A DNA stretch of 33,741 nt from Thermohalobaculum sp050330995 (lineage in GTDB: Bacteria; Pseudomonadota; Alphaproteobacteria; Rhodobacterales; Rhodobacteraceae), in NCBI GenBank assembly GCA_050330995.1, contig JBHJHI010000042.1, positions 1 through 33,741 of the forward strand. The letters are read 5' to 3'. The first letter of the stretch is position 1, and every line of letters begins with the position of its first letter. Positions 16,487-27,827 of the stretch are shown here, in pieces. Position numbers and translations under genes: made by a program. The notes beneath the pieces were generated by a model, which worked only from the letters and a program-made list of their open reading frames with translations, did not search any database and was not told the DNA's origin.

Positions 16487-17941
16487 ATGGCCGAGACCGA
16501 CCTGAGCGTCCTGATCGCCGCCTCCGAGTGCGTGCCGCTCGTCAAGACCGGGGGCCTCGCCGACGTGATCGGCGCGCTGCCCGGCGCGCTCCGGCGCGAG
16601 GGCGTCGACGCGCGGGTGCTGCTGCCGGGCTACCCGGCGGTCCTGCGCGCCCTGAGGCGCCCGCGCGACCTCGGCCCCGCCCCCGGCGTCGATGCGGAGA
16701 TCTCGGGCTCGCACCGCCTGCTCGCGGCCAGGACCGGCAAGGTGGCGCTCTACGTGCTCGACGCGCCGCGCCTCTACGACCGCCCCGGCAACATCTACGA
16801 GGACCGCGGCCGCGACTGGCCCGACAACCCGAGCCGCTTCGGCGCCTTCTCGCAGGCCGCCGCCGGGCTCGCGCGCCACGGCGCGGGCGGCTGGCGGGCG
16901 GACGTGCTGAACGTCAACGACTGGCAGACCGGGCTCGCGCCGGTCTATCTCGACCACTGGCCGGGCCGGCGCGTGCCCTCGGTGATGACGATCCACAACA
17001 TCAGCTACCAGGGGCTGTTCGACCGGGGCCACGCCGGCCCGCTCGGCCTGCCCGACGCCGCCTACGGCGAGGGCTGGGAGTACTACGGCCGCCTCGGCTT
17101 CCTGAAGGCGGGGCTGATGGCGGCCGACCGGATCACCACCGTCAGCCCCGGCTACGCGCGCGAGATCCTGACCTCCGCCTTCGGCCACGGTCTCGACGGG
17201 GTGCTGCGCGCGCGGCGCGACGCGCTCTCGGGCATCCTGAACGGCGCGGACACCGGCGTCTGGAACCCGGCGCGCGACAGGGCGATCCCCGCGACCTTCT
17301 CCGCGCGGGACCTCTCGGGCAAGGCGGCCTGCCGGCAGGCGCGCGCCGAGCGCTTCGGCCTCGACGGCCCGGACGAGGGGCCGATCGTGGGCGTGGTCAG
17401 CCGGCTGACCGCGCAGAAGGGGATCGACCTCCTGGTCGAGGCCCTGCCGGCGCTCCTCGACCGCGGCGGGCGCTTCGTCCTGCTCGGCTCCGGCGAGCCG
17501 GGGCTGGAGCGGGCGATGCGCGAGGTCGCGGACGTCCGCCCCGGCCGGGTCGGCGTCGAGATCGGCTACGACGAGGCGCTGAGCCACCTGATCTACGCCG
17601 GCGCCGACGCGATCGCGGGGCCCTCGCGCTTCGAGCCCTGCGGGCTGACCCAGCTCTACGCCCTCGCCTACGGCGCGCTTCCGGTGGTCGCGCGCACCGG
17701 GGGCCTCGGCGACACGGTGATCGACGCCAACCCGGCCGCGCTGATGACGGGTGCCGCGACGGGCATCGTCCACGACCCCGGTTCGGCCGAGGCGCTCGGC
17801 GTCGCCTTCGAGCGGCTGGTCGCGCTCTGGGCCGAGCCCGATCTCCGGCGGGCGGTGCGCGAGCGGGGGATGCGCCATCCCGTCGGCTGGGGCCCCTCGG
17901 CCGCGGCCTACGCGCGGCTCTACCGCTCGCTCGTTCCCTGA
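16487..17941 (+). CDS. glgA: Glycogen synthase (ADP-glucose)
   Basis: A 484-residue GT5 family glucosyltransferase that extends alpha-1,4 glucan from ADP-glucose. The ADP-glucose-binding KTGGLADV motif begins at Lys20. NVNDWQTGLAPVYL, TIHNISYQGLF and TTVSPGYAREI are typical of the family. The C-terminal Rossmann domain has VSRLTAQKGIDLL and the catalytic-loop motif RFEPCGLTQLYALAYG with its conserved Glu. The length is normal. Its 3' end overlaps the convergent SET-domain gene by 22 bases. Partner of GlgC directly upstream. Confidence 0.96.
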   Translation: MAETDLSVLIAASECVPLVKTGGLADVIGALPGALRREGVDARVLLPGYPAVLRALRRPRDLGPAPGVDAEISGSHRLLAARTGKVALYVLDAPRLYDRPGNIYEDRGRDWPDNPSRFGAFSQAAAGLARHGAGGWRADVLNVNDWQTGLAPVYLDHWPGRRVPSVMTIHNISYQGLFDRGHAGPLGLPDAAYGEGWEYYGRLGFLKAGLMAADRITTVSPGYAREILTSAFGHGLDGVLRARRDALSGILNGADTGVWNPARDRAIPATFSARDLSGKAACRQARAERFGLDGPDEGPIVGVVSRLTAQKGIDLLVEALPALLDRGGRFVLLGSGEPGLERAMREVADVRPGRVGVEIGYDEALSHLIYAGADAIAGPSRFEPCGLTQLYALAYGALPVVARTGGLGDTVIDANPAALMTGAATGIVHDPGSAEALGVAFERLVALWAEPDLRRAVRERGMRHPVGWGPSAAAYARLYRSLVP

Positions 17942-18432
17942 GCGATGCGCCGCGCGAGGTGCGGCGCGAACCAGCCGGCGTGCGCGGCCCGCACCGACGC
18001 CAGCCGCCAGTCCTGCCCCGTGACCCGGCCGCGGCAGGCGGGCGCGCCGCAGGCGCAGTCCATGGCGTAGTCGTCGTCGTCGAAGGTGGCGTAGTCGAGC
18101 GTCAGCTCCTCGCCCGCGTCCACGGCACGGCGGGTGCGAAAGCAGATCTGCCCCTCGATCCCGAGGTTCGGCGCGCAGGAATGGTTGAGGTGCATCATCG
18201 CCGCGTCCCGCCCCTCGGCGTCCACGGGGCCGAGGAACAGATCGGCCTCGATCTGGATCTCGGCCGGGCCGAGCGTCCCGGCCAGCCGGTCGCGGGTCGG
18301 GCGGTCGAACACGTGCCCGCCCTTGACCACGACCAGCGCCAGGGGCGCGAGCGGGCGGGCGGCGAACAGGCCGAGCCCGTGGACCGGGCTCGGACGCTTC
18401 TCGACGCCGGGGCTGAACCAGACGAAGGCCAT
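17920..18432 (-). CDS. SET domain-containing protein
   Basis: A 170-residue protein consisting of a compact SET domain. The pseudoknot motifs are present: NHSCAPN at 83-89, GEELTLDY at 107-114, and a short post-SET Cys cluster CACGAPAC at 126-133 that could bind zinc with an upstream Cys. N-terminal HGLGLFAARPL is the usual SET opening. Such enzymes transfer methyl groups from S-adenosylmethionine to lysines; bacterial targets are mostly unknown. It lies convergent to glgA and overlaps its last 22 bases. No other chromatin-like gene is nearby. The start lacks a clear ribosome-binding site. Enzymatic activity is inferred. Confidence 0.85.
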   Translation of the reverse strand: MAFVWFSPGVEKRPSPVHGLGLFAARPLAPLALVVVKGGHVFDRPTRDRLAGTLGPAEIQIEADLFLGPVDAEGRDAAMMHLNHSCAPNLGIEGQICFRTRRAVDAGEELTLDYATFDDDDYAMDCACGAPACRGRVTGQDWRLASVRAAHAGWFAPHLARRIAQGTSER

Positions 18433-18628
18433 GGGACGGGAGGCTAGCCCCGGCGCCGTCCCCGCGCCAGCGTCAGCGCGGGCGGGTCGTGTCCCGGTCC
18501 CGCGCCGCGCCCCCCGCAGGCATCGCGCTTTCGGAGGGTCGCGGCGGCGCGGCCGCCGGACCGGGAGACCGGAGCGCCGGTCGTCTCCGCGCGCGTCTGC
18601 GGCGCCCGGGGGCGCCCGGGCGTTCCGC

Positions 18629-18811
18629 TCAGGCCGGAGAGCGCGCCGGGCGCGAGCGCGGCCCGCGCCGGGGGGCGATCACCGGACGCGTCTCGCCCGG
18701 CGCCTCGTCGGGGGTGGCGACGCGGCGCGGCCGGTGCGGGATCGATCCGGCGGCGGGCTCGCGGTCGGTGCGCGCGGCGGTCATGAAGGTCTCGGCCCAG
18801 ATGCCCAGCAT
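18629..18811 (-). CDS. Small hypothetical protein, 60 aa
   Basis: The ATG at 18809-18811 follows AAGGAG at an ideal distance, which is the best ribosome-binding site in this stretch, so I accept the gene in spite of its size. The product starts MLGIWAETFMTAARTDREP, an amphipathic helix-like segment, and continues as an Arg/Pro-rich, probably disordered tail. No family is recognised. It is divergent from the LysR regulator 101 bases away, so that regulator might control it. The 196 bases between its end and the SET gene hold nothing I can name. Confidence 0.55.
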   Translation of the reverse strand: MLGIWAETFMTAARTDREPAAGSIPHRPRRVATPDEAPGETRPVIAPRRGPRSRPARSPA

Positions 18812-18912
18812 GGTCGTGCTCCTTCGCGGATGTTGCGACGGCTTCGAACCTGGGCCCCGCTCCGGCGTTACGCGAGCCAGCAATTCTTGCGATCCGTTAG
18901 CTGGGCTTACGA

Positions 18913-19797
18913 ATGGACCGGACCCGCCTGCCGCCGCTCTCGATGCTGCGCGCCTTCGAGGCGGCCGCGCGCGCGGGCGGCTTCACCGCCGCCGGGCGCG
19001 AGCTGAACGTCACCCACGCGGCGGTGGCACAGCAGGTGCGCGGGCTCGAAGCGCGTCTCGGCGTCGCGCTGATGCGCCGCGAGGGGCGCGGTCTCGCGCT
19101 GACGATCGAGGGACGGCGGCTGGCCGAGGGCCTCGGCGAGGGGCTCGACGCGATGCGCCGCGCGGTCGAGGAGATCGCCGCGGCCGGCGAGGCGCAGCCG
19201 GTGCGCGTGACCACCACGCCCAAGTTCTCGGCCTACTGGCTGATGCCGCGCATCGCCCGCTTCCGCGTCGCGCACCCGGAAGTGGAGCTGATGTTCAGCC
19301 CTTCGGCCGGGCTCGTCGACATGACGCGCGGCGAGTTCGACCTCGCGATCCGCTTCGGCATCGGCGAATGGCCGGGCGCGGAGACCTCGCTCCTGGTGCC
19401 CTCCGCCCATGTCGTCGTCGCCACGCCCGGACTTCTCGACGGGCGCGGGATCGAGCGGCCCGCCGACCTGCTGCGCCTGCCCTGGGTGCAGGAGACGGAG
19501 ACGCAGGAATGGCACAGCTGGCTCGCGGCCAAGGGCGTCTCGGCCGCGGGCAAGCACGACGTGATCCACCTGCCCGGCTACATGGCGCTCCAGGCGATAC
19601 GCGAGGGTCAGGGGGTCGGCCTCACCGCGCGCGTCTTCGTCGAGGCGGATCTGGCGGCGGGCCGGTTGGTCGCGCTGTTCGACGACGCGGCGCAGCCGGC
19701 GGCGACGGGGTACCACCTGGTGCGCCGCCCCGGCCCCATGCGCCCCGCGGTCGCCGCCTTCGCCCGCTGGCTGCGGCGCGAGGCCGAGGCGGAGTGA
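18913..19797 (+). CDS. LysR family transcriptional regulator (GcvA-like)
   Basis: A 294-residue regulator. The N-terminal winged helix-turn-helix (about 1-62) opens with LPPLSMLRAFEAAARAGGFTAAGRELNVT-type sequence, ending in VAQQVRGLEARLGVALMRR. The effector-binding domain follows (KFSAYWLMPRIARFRVAHPEVEL, then FDLAIRFGIGEWPG). This combination is that of the GcvA/AmpR branch. It has no Shine-Dalgarno sequence, so it may be leaderless or weakly translated. The divergent neighbour is the 60-aa protein; the downstream neighbour is a methyltransferase 96 bases on. LysR proteins usually control the divergent gene and themselves, but the effector here is unknown. Confidence 0.9.
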   Translation: MDRTRLPPLSMLRAFEAAARAGGFTAAGRELNVTHAAVAQQVRGLEARLGVALMRREGRGLALTIEGRRLAEGLGEGLDAMRRAVEEIAAAGEAQPVRVTTTPKFSAYWLMPRIARFRVAHPEVELMFSPSAGLVDMTRGEFDLAIRFGIGEWPGAETSLLVPSAHVVVATPGLLDGRGIERPADLLRLPWVQETETQEWHSWLAAKGVSAAGKHDVIHLPGYMALQAIREGQGVGLTARVFVEADLAAGRLVALFDDAAQPAATGYHLVRRPGPMRPAVAAFARWLRREAEAE

Positions 19798-19893
19798 GGC
19801 CCCGCGCCCGAGGCGCCGGCCTCCCGCTTCGCGCGTGACGCGCGTCGGCGAGGCGCGTATCCCACGGGGGTCCGCCGCTCCGGAGGCTTCGCC

Positions 19894-20742
19894 GTGACCG
19901 AGACCGCCGCCCCCGACTGGCTCGCCGACAACCGCCGGGCCTGGGACGAGAAGACCGCGCTGCACCTTTCGGCCGCTTCCTACGAGATGGAGAGCGTGCG
20001 CGCCGGACGCGGGCGGCTCTACCCGATCGAGGAGGCCGAGATCGGCTCGGTGGACGGCCTCGACGTGCTGCACCTTCAGTGCCATTTCGGCCGCGACAGC
20101 CTGATCCTCGCGGGCCGCGGCGCGCGCGTCACCGGCGTCGATTTCTCGCCGGCGGCCATCGCCGAGGCACGCCGCCTCGCCGCCGGGATCGCGCCCGCGA
20201 CCCGGTTCGTGGAGGCCGACGTGCTGCGTCTCCCCGAGACCCTGCCCGAGCCCGCCGCCTTCGATCTGGTCTACGTCACCTGGGGCGCGCTCTGCTGGCT
20301 GCCCGACATCGACGCCTGGGCGGCGACGGTCGCGCACTTCCTGCGCCCCGGCGGGCGTCTCTACCTGGCCGAGCACCACCCCTTCGCCTGGGTGTTCGAC
20401 AGCGCCGTGCCCGACGGCGCTCGCGTCGACGTCGAGGGCGTGCGGATGCCGGGGTGGTTCGCGCCCTACGCGGGGGCGCACGTCGAGGAGGCGCCGCGCG
20501 ACTACACCGGCGACAAGCCGCGCCTCACCGGCCATCGCACGCACGAATGGGCGCACCCGCTCGGCACGGTGATCGCGGCGCTGCTCGGCCGGGGGATGCG
20601 GCTCGCCCGCCTGACCGAGCACGACGCGCTGCCGTGGGATTGCTACGACTGCCTCGTGCGTGGCGACGACGGCCTCTGGCGCTGGCCCGGCCGCGCGTGG
20701 CTGCCGCTCGCCTACTCGCTCGACGCGGTGAAGGCGCGATAG
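19894..20742 (+). CDS. Class I SAM-dependent methyltransferase
   Basis: A 282-residue protein starting at a GTG with GGAGG eight bases upstream. Rossmann motif I is DVLHLQCHFGRDSL (about 57-70), with acidic motif II GVDFSPAAIAEAR (81-93) and VEADVLRLPETL as motif III. The opening WLADNRRAWDEKTALH and the later AEHHPFAWVFD are typical of a widespread family of small-molecule-like methyltransferases without a known substrate. It lacks membrane or export signals. It stands between the LysR gene and a DUF2905 gene in the same direction. The substrate cannot be assigned. Confidence 0.85.
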   Translation: MTETAAPDWLADNRRAWDEKTALHLSAASYEMESVRAGRGRLYPIEEAEIGSVDGLDVLHLQCHFGRDSLILAGRGARVTGVDFSPAAIAEARRLAAGIAPATRFVEADVLRLPETLPEPAAFDLVYVTWGALCWLPDIDAWAATVAHFLRPGGRLYLAEHHPFAWVFDSAVPDGARVDVEGVRMPGWFAPYAGAHVEEAPRDYTGDKPRLTGHRTHEWAHPLGTVIAALLGRGMRLARLTEHDALPWDCYDCLVRGDDGLWRWPGRAWLPLAYSLDAVKAR

Positions 20743-20779
20743 CCCGCCGCCCGCGTCCGCCCCGGACTGGAGACCGCGC

Positions 20780-20986
20780 ATGGACATCGCCCGCACGCTC
20801 ATGGCCGTCGGCGCCGCGCTCTTCCTCGCGGGGCTCGCGTGGCCGTGGCTGTCGCGGCTGCCGCTCGGGCGGCTGCCGGGCGATCTGCGCCTGGATCTGG
20901 GCTCGACCACGCTCTATCTGCCGCTCGCCACCTGCGCCCTCCTCAGCGTGGCGCTGAGCCTGATCGTCTGGCTGACCCGGCGCTGA
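20780..20986 (+). CDS. DUF2905 family small membrane protein
   Basis: A 68-residue protein with two predicted membrane helices (about 5-26 and 45-64). The conserved loop between them, LPLGRLPGDLRLDLGSTTLYLPL, is the family signature (G-R-LPGD followed by a short strand-like segment). GGAG precedes the ATG. The function of the family is not known to me. It lies 37 bases after the methyltransferase and 78 bases before glgX, possibly on one transcript. Confidence 0.85.
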   Translation: MDIARTLMAVGAALFLAGLAWPWLSRLPLGRLPGDLRLDLGSTTLYLPLATCALLSVALSLIVWLTRR

Positions 20987-21064
20987 CGCGCTTGACGCCC
21001 CCGCACCGCGCCCCTCATCACCCCCCGCGTCGCGTCGCCCCCGCGCGGCCGAGCGAGGACGCCC

Positions 21065-23161
<2,097 letters not shown>

Positions 23162-25153
23162 GTGGCCGATCCCCTGCTCGCGCTCGCCGAGGCGCACGGC
23201 GTCCTGCCCGTCTGGCACGACCTCGAAGGCCGCGCGCACGCGACCGGGCCCGAGACCGCGCTGGCGCTCTTGCGCGCCATGGGCGCGATCGACGAGGCCC
23301 GCGAGGCGGCCGACCGTCTGGCCGCGCTCGCGGCCGAGCGCGAGCGCCGCGCCGTGCCCGAGGCCCGCGTCGTCACCGCCTGGGCGCCGGCGCTGATGCG
23401 CACGCCGCCCGCGGCGCGCGATTGGCGGCGCGTGTTCGAGGGCGGGGCCGTGGCCGAGGGCCGCGCCGACGGGGCGGTCGAGCTGCCGGCGCTGCCGCCC
23501 GGCCTGCACCGGCTGACGGTGGCGGGCGACGAGTGCCTGATCGTGGCGTCCCCCGACCGCGCCCCCTCGGTCGCCGACCTCGCCGGGCGCGAGCGGATCT
23601 GGGGCGTGACCGCCGCGCTGCACGGGCTCTGGCGCGAGGGCGGCGAGGCGCGGGGGCGCTACGACGATCTCGCGCTCGCGGCCGAGAGCCTCGCGGCGTC
23701 CGGCGCGGCCTTCCTCGGCATCAACCCGGTCCATGCCCTCGGCGCCGCGCACGCCGGATGCAGCCCCTACTCGCCGACGCATCGCGGCCTCTACGACACC
23801 CGCGCGCTCGCCGGCGCCGGGCGCGGCGCGCCCGAGCCCGACGGCCTGATCGACCACGAGGACGACCGCGCCCGCCTCGACGCGGGCCTGCGCGCGCGCT
23901 TCGCGGCGGCGATGGCCGATCCGGAGGAGCGCACGCGGCTCAAGGCCTTCCGCGCCGAGCGCGGCCGGAGCCTGGAGCGCTTCGCCGTGTTCGAGGCGCT
24001 CTCGCGCGTCCACGGTGCCGACTGGCACGGCTGGGACGCGGACCTGCGCGACCCGGCCTCGCCGGCAGTCAACGTCTTCGCCGAGGCCGACGCCGCCGAG
24101 GTCGCCTACCACGCCTGGACGCAGATGACGGCCGACGCCGCGCTGGCCGACGCGCAGTCCCGCGCCAGGGGCGCGGGCATGGCGCTCGGGCTCTACGTCG
24201 ACCTCGCCGTCGGCGTGCGCCCGAACGGCGCCTAGGTCTGGGCGCGCCCCGACACTTTCGCCCACGGCGTCTCGCTCGGCGCGCCGCCCGACATGTTCTC
24301 ACCCGACGGCCAGGACTGGGGCCTCGCCCCCTTCTCGCCGCCGGGGCTGCGCGCGGAGGGCTACGCCGCCTTCGTTGAGACCATCCGCGCGAGCCTGCGC
24401 CACGCGGGGATGCTGCGCGTCGATCACGTCCTCGGGCTCGAGCGGACCTACTGGGTGCCGCGGGGGGGCGAGCCCGGCGGCTACGTCGGGTCTGACGCCG
24501 AGGTGCTGGAGGCGATCCTGCGCCTGGAGGCCCACCGCGCCGGCGCGGTGGTGGTCGGCGAGGATCTGGGCGTGGTCCCCGACGGACTGCGCGAGCGGAT
24601 GGGCGCGCAGGGGCTCTACGGCTGCGCGGTGGCGATGTTCGAGTACTGGCCGACCGGCGACGGCGGGCAGCTGCTGCGCGCGCCCTGGCACTACCGCCAC
24701 GCCACGCTGGCGAGCTTCGGCACCCACGATACCCCGACCATGGCCGGCTGGTGGGCCGAGCGCGACATCGACTGGCGCGAAGGGCTCGGCCACACCGGGA
24801 CGGCGGACGCGGCGGCCATGCGCGTCGCGCGCGAGAGAGACCGCGCGACGCTTCTGGCGCTGATCGACGAGGCGCGGCTGATGCCCGAGGGGGTCGACCC
24901 GTCGAGCCCGCCGGCCGAGATGCCCGAGGCGCTGGTCGCGGCCGCGCACGCGCTGGTGGCGCGGGCGAGCTCGGCGATGGTGGCGGTGCAGCTCGACGAC
25001 GCGCTCGGGCGCGTCGAGCAGGCCAACATCCCTGGCACGATCGACGAGCATCCGAACTGGCGGCGGCGTCATGCGGTCGCGGCGAATGCGCTCGGCGAAG
25101 ACCCTAGGCTCTTGCGCATCGCAGCATCGATGCGCGAGGCAGGGCGGACGTAG
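23162..25153 (+). pseudogene. malQ: 4-alpha-glucanotransferase, interrupted by an in-frame TAG
   Basis: The reading frame encodes a GH77 amylomaltase of 663 residues but is broken by a single TAG at 24233-24235 (codon 358). No frame change is involved: the frame continues at once with WARPDTFAHGVSLGAPPD, normal family sequence. The first part has INPVHALGAAH, CSPYSPTHR and LYVDLAVGV. All catalytic residues lie after the stop: nucleophile Asp421 in RVDHVLGLE, acid/base Glu467 in VVGEDLGVVPDGLRERM, and Asp523 in THDTPTM. A 357-residue product would therefore be inactive. The part after the stop could restart at ATG 24293. GAG to TAG would be a single change, but the original residue is not certain. 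A sequencing error or true recent inactivation are the main choices. It is coupled to glgX upstream. Confidence 0.85.
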
Positions 25154-25269
25154 CGACTCCGGCGCGAACGCATCGGAAGACACCGCTGCCGCATTGCAGA
25201 CAACGTCGACCCTCATCGCTTACCGTTGCGACCGGGGACGCCATGACGCAGGCGTGGACGACCGCCCGA

Positions 25270-25363
25270 CCCGCGCTGACGCGCGTGACGAGGCCCGCGC
25301 GAAGGCGCGCAACGACCCGCGCGGAGGCGCGCAACGAGAAGCCCGCGCGGAGGCGCGCAACGA
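25270..25363 (+). repeat. Four tandem 22-base repeats in the glgP leader
   Basis: The unit CCCGCGCGGAGGCGCGCAAC plus GA occurs at 25316-25337 and 25342-25363 in identical form, at 25294-25315 with one change, and at 25270-25291 with four changes. Spacers are 2, 0 and 4 bases. Each unit can fold GCGCG-GAGG-CGCGC into a tight hairpin with a Shine-Dalgarno-like loop. The block ends 10 bases before the glgP start codon. Confidence 0.85.
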
Positions 25364-25373
25364 GGAACGCGAC

Positions 25374-27815
25374 ATGAACGATATGGACGCCATCCGCACC
25401 GCGCCCGTGGCGGCGCTCGGCGAGCCGGTGGACGCGCGGGCACTGCGCCGCGAGATCGAGTACCATCTCGCCTTCACGATCGGGAAGGACCGCCGCTCGG
25501 CGACGGTGCGCGACTGGCGCCTCGCGCTCTCGCGCGCGGTGCGCGACCGGGTGGTCCAGCCCTGGTTCGAGACGACGCGGCGCGCCTACGCCGAGAATCG
25601 CAAGCGGGTCTACTACCTGTCGATGGAGTTCCTGATCGGCCGCCTGCTCGAGGACGCGGTGATGAACCTCGGGCTCGAGGAGGCGGCGCGCGCCGCCCTC
25701 GCCGAGGTCGAGGTCGACTACGACGCCACCGTCAAGGACGAGCCCGACGCCGCCCTCGGCAACGGCGGGCTCGGCCGGCTCGCGGCTTGCTTCATGGATT
25801 CGATGTCGACCGTCGGCGTGCCCGCCCACGGCTACGGCATCCGCTACGACCACGGCCTGTTCAAGCAGTCCTTCCAGGACGGCTGGCAGCACGAGCAGCC
25901 CGAGGACTGGCTGACCGAGGAGCACCCCTGGGAGTTCGAGCGCCGCGAGGCGCGCTACCCGATCGGCTTCGGCGGCCACGTCGCCAAGAACGGCAGGGCC
26001 GTCTGGCACCCGGCCGAGACCGTGCTCGCCGCCGCCTACGACACGCCGACGCCGGGCTGGCGCGGCGCCTGGGTCAACACGCTGCGGCTGTGGTCGGCCA
26101 AGCCCACCCAGGTGTTCGACCTGGAGCCGTTCAACCGCGGCGACTTCCTCGGCGCCGCCGCCCCCGCGGTGCTCGCCGAGACGATCTCGCGCGTGCTCTA
26201 CCCCGACGACACCACGCCGCAGGGCAAGGAGCTGCGCCTCAAGCAGGAGTACTTCTTCACCGCCGCCTCGCTGCAGGACCTCCTGCGCCGCTTCTTCGCC
26301 CATCACGGGGACGCGGGGCTGCTGCCGGCCAAGGTCGCGATCCAGCTCAACGACACCCATCCCGCGATCGCGGGACCGGAGATGGTGCGGCTCCTGATGG
26401 ACGAGCACGATCTCGACTTCGCCGAGGCGCTGCGCCTCGCGCGCGGCACGCTGAACTACACCAACCACACGCTGATGCCCGAGGCGCTGGAGAAGTGGCC
26501 GAACGACATGATGGCGCGCGTCCTGCCGCGCCACATGGAGATCATCGAGCGCATGGACGAGGCGCACGCGCTGGAGGTCCGCGCCAAGGGCCGCGAGCGG
26601 CCCGAGGGCACCGAGGCGGTGGGCGAGCACGAGGTGCGGATGGGCAACCTCGCCTTCATCGCCGCCAACAAGGTCAACGGGGTCAGCCAGCTCCACACCG
26701 ACCTGATGAAGCGCACGGTGTTCGCCGATCTGCACGCGCTGCACCCGAACCGCATCCTGTCGCAGACCAACGGCGTGACGCCGCGGCGCTGGATCCGCGG
26801 CTGCAACCACGCGCTGACCGCGCTTCTGGACGAGGCGATCGGCGAGGGCTGGGAGACCGACCTCGACCGCCTGACCGAACTCGCGCCGCTCGCCGAGGAC
26901 GCCGCCTTCCGCGAGCGCTTCGGGCAGGCCAAGCGCGCCAACAAGGAGCGCCTCGCCGCCTGGCTCGCCGACACGCACGCCACGCGCGTCGACCCCGAGG
27001 CCATGTTCGACATCCAGATCAAGCGCATCCACGAGTACAAGCGCCAGTTGATGAACGTGCTGGAGGTCGCGGCCGTCTACAACGAGCTGAAGCGCGACCC
27101 CGGGGCCGCGATCCCGCCGCGCGTTCGCATCTTCTCGGGCAAGGCCGCGCCCGGCTATCGCATGGCCAAGCTGATCATCAAGCTGATCAACGACATCGGC
27201 GCCCGGATCAACGCCGATCCGGACATGAAGGGCCGCCTCGCGCTGGCCTATCCGCCGAACTACAACGTCACCCAGGCCGAGCGGCTGATCCCGGCGGCGA
27301 ACCTCAGCGAGCAGATCTCGACCGCCGGCATGGAGGCGTCGGGCACCGGCAACATGAAGTTCGCGATGAACGGCGCGCTCACCATCGGCACCAACGACGG
27401 CGCCAACGTCGAGATCCGCGAGCGCGTCGGCGACGACAACATCTTCATCTTCGGCCTGGAGGCCGACGACGTCACCCGGATGCGCGCGGAGGGCTACGAC
27501 CCGAATTCCTACGTCGAGCGCTCGGACCGGCTGCGCGAGGTGGTCGGGCAGATCGAGAGCGGCTTCTGGTCGGAGGGCGACGCCGACCGCTTCCGCCCGC
27601 TCGTCGAGAACCTGCGCGGCCACGACTGGTTCATGGTCGCCGCCGACTTCGACGCCTACTGGGACGCCCAGCGCCAGGTCGACGCCGCCTGGGGCGACCA
27701 GACCGAGTGGGCGAGGAAGGCCGTGATCAACGCGGCGCCCATGGGCTGGTTCTCGTCGGACCGGACCATCAGGGGATACGCCCGCGAGGTCTGGGGGGTC
27801 GAACCGGCGATGTGA
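25374..27815 (+). CDS. glgP: Glycogen phosphorylase
   Basis: An 813-residue GT35 phosphorylase that releases glucose-1-phosphate from glycogen ends. Family motifs are strong: YYLSMEFLIGRLLEDA near the N-terminus, DAALGNGGLGRLAACFMDS, QLNDTHPAIAGPEM, IKRIHEYKRQLMNVL, and the pyridoxal-phosphate site EASGTGNMKFAMNG with Lys662, followed by LTIGTNDGANVEI. The open frame extends 101 codons further upstream into malQ and the repeat block. I start at ATG 25374 because GAGGAA lies eight bases before it and the length then matches the family. It follows glgX and malQ in the same direction and completes the breakdown set. A strong hairpin terminator follows. Confidence 0.95.
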   Translation: MNDMDAIRTAPVAALGEPVDARALRREIEYHLAFTIGKDRRSATVRDWRLALSRAVRDRVVQPWFETTRRAYAENRKRVYYLSMEFLIGRLLEDAVMNLGLEEAARAALAEVEVDYDATVKDEPDAALGNGGLGRLAACFMDSMSTVGVPAHGYGIRYDHGLFKQSFQDGWQHEQPEDWLTEEHPWEFERREARYPIGFGGHVAKNGRAVWHPAETVLAAAYDTPTPGWRGAWVNTLRLWSAKPTQVFDLEPFNRGDFLGAAAPAVLAETISRVLYPDDTTPQGKELRLKQEYFFTAASLQDLLRRFFAHHGDAGLLPAKVAIQLNDTHPAIAGPEMVRLLMDEHDLDFAEALRLARGTLNYTNHTLMPEALEKWPNDMMARVLPRHMEIIERMDEAHALEVRAKGRERPEGTEAVGEHEVRMGNLAFIAANKVNGVSQLHTDLMKRTVFADLHALHPNRILSQTNGVTPRRWIRGCNHALTALLDEAIGEGWETDLDRLTELAPLAEDAAFRERFGQAKRANKERLAAWLADTHATRVDPEAMFDIQIKRIHEYKRQLMNVLEVAAVYNELKRDPGAAIPPRVRIFSGKAAPGYRMAKLIIKLINDIGARINADPDMKGRLALAYPPNYNVTQAERLIPAANLSEQISTAGMEASGTGNMKFAMNGALTIGTNDGANVEIRERVGDDNIFIFGLEADDVTRMRAEGYDPNSYVERSDRLREVVGQIESGFWSEGDADRFRPLVENLRGHDWFMVAADFDAYWDAQRQVDAAWGDQTEWARKAVINAAPMGWFSSDRTIRGYAREVWGVEPAM

Positions 27816-27827
27816 GGACGGCGAGGA

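Noticed and set aside
25270..25363. A CRISPR array
   Set aside because: Units are 22 bases with spacers of 0 to 4 bases and there are no cas genes. This is a plain tandem repeat.
25071..25373. An N-terminal extension of glgP translated from the 22-base repeats
   Set aside because: It would overlap the end of malQ, is not found in the GT35 family, and the ATG at 25374 is well placed. The repeat length is not a multiple of three.
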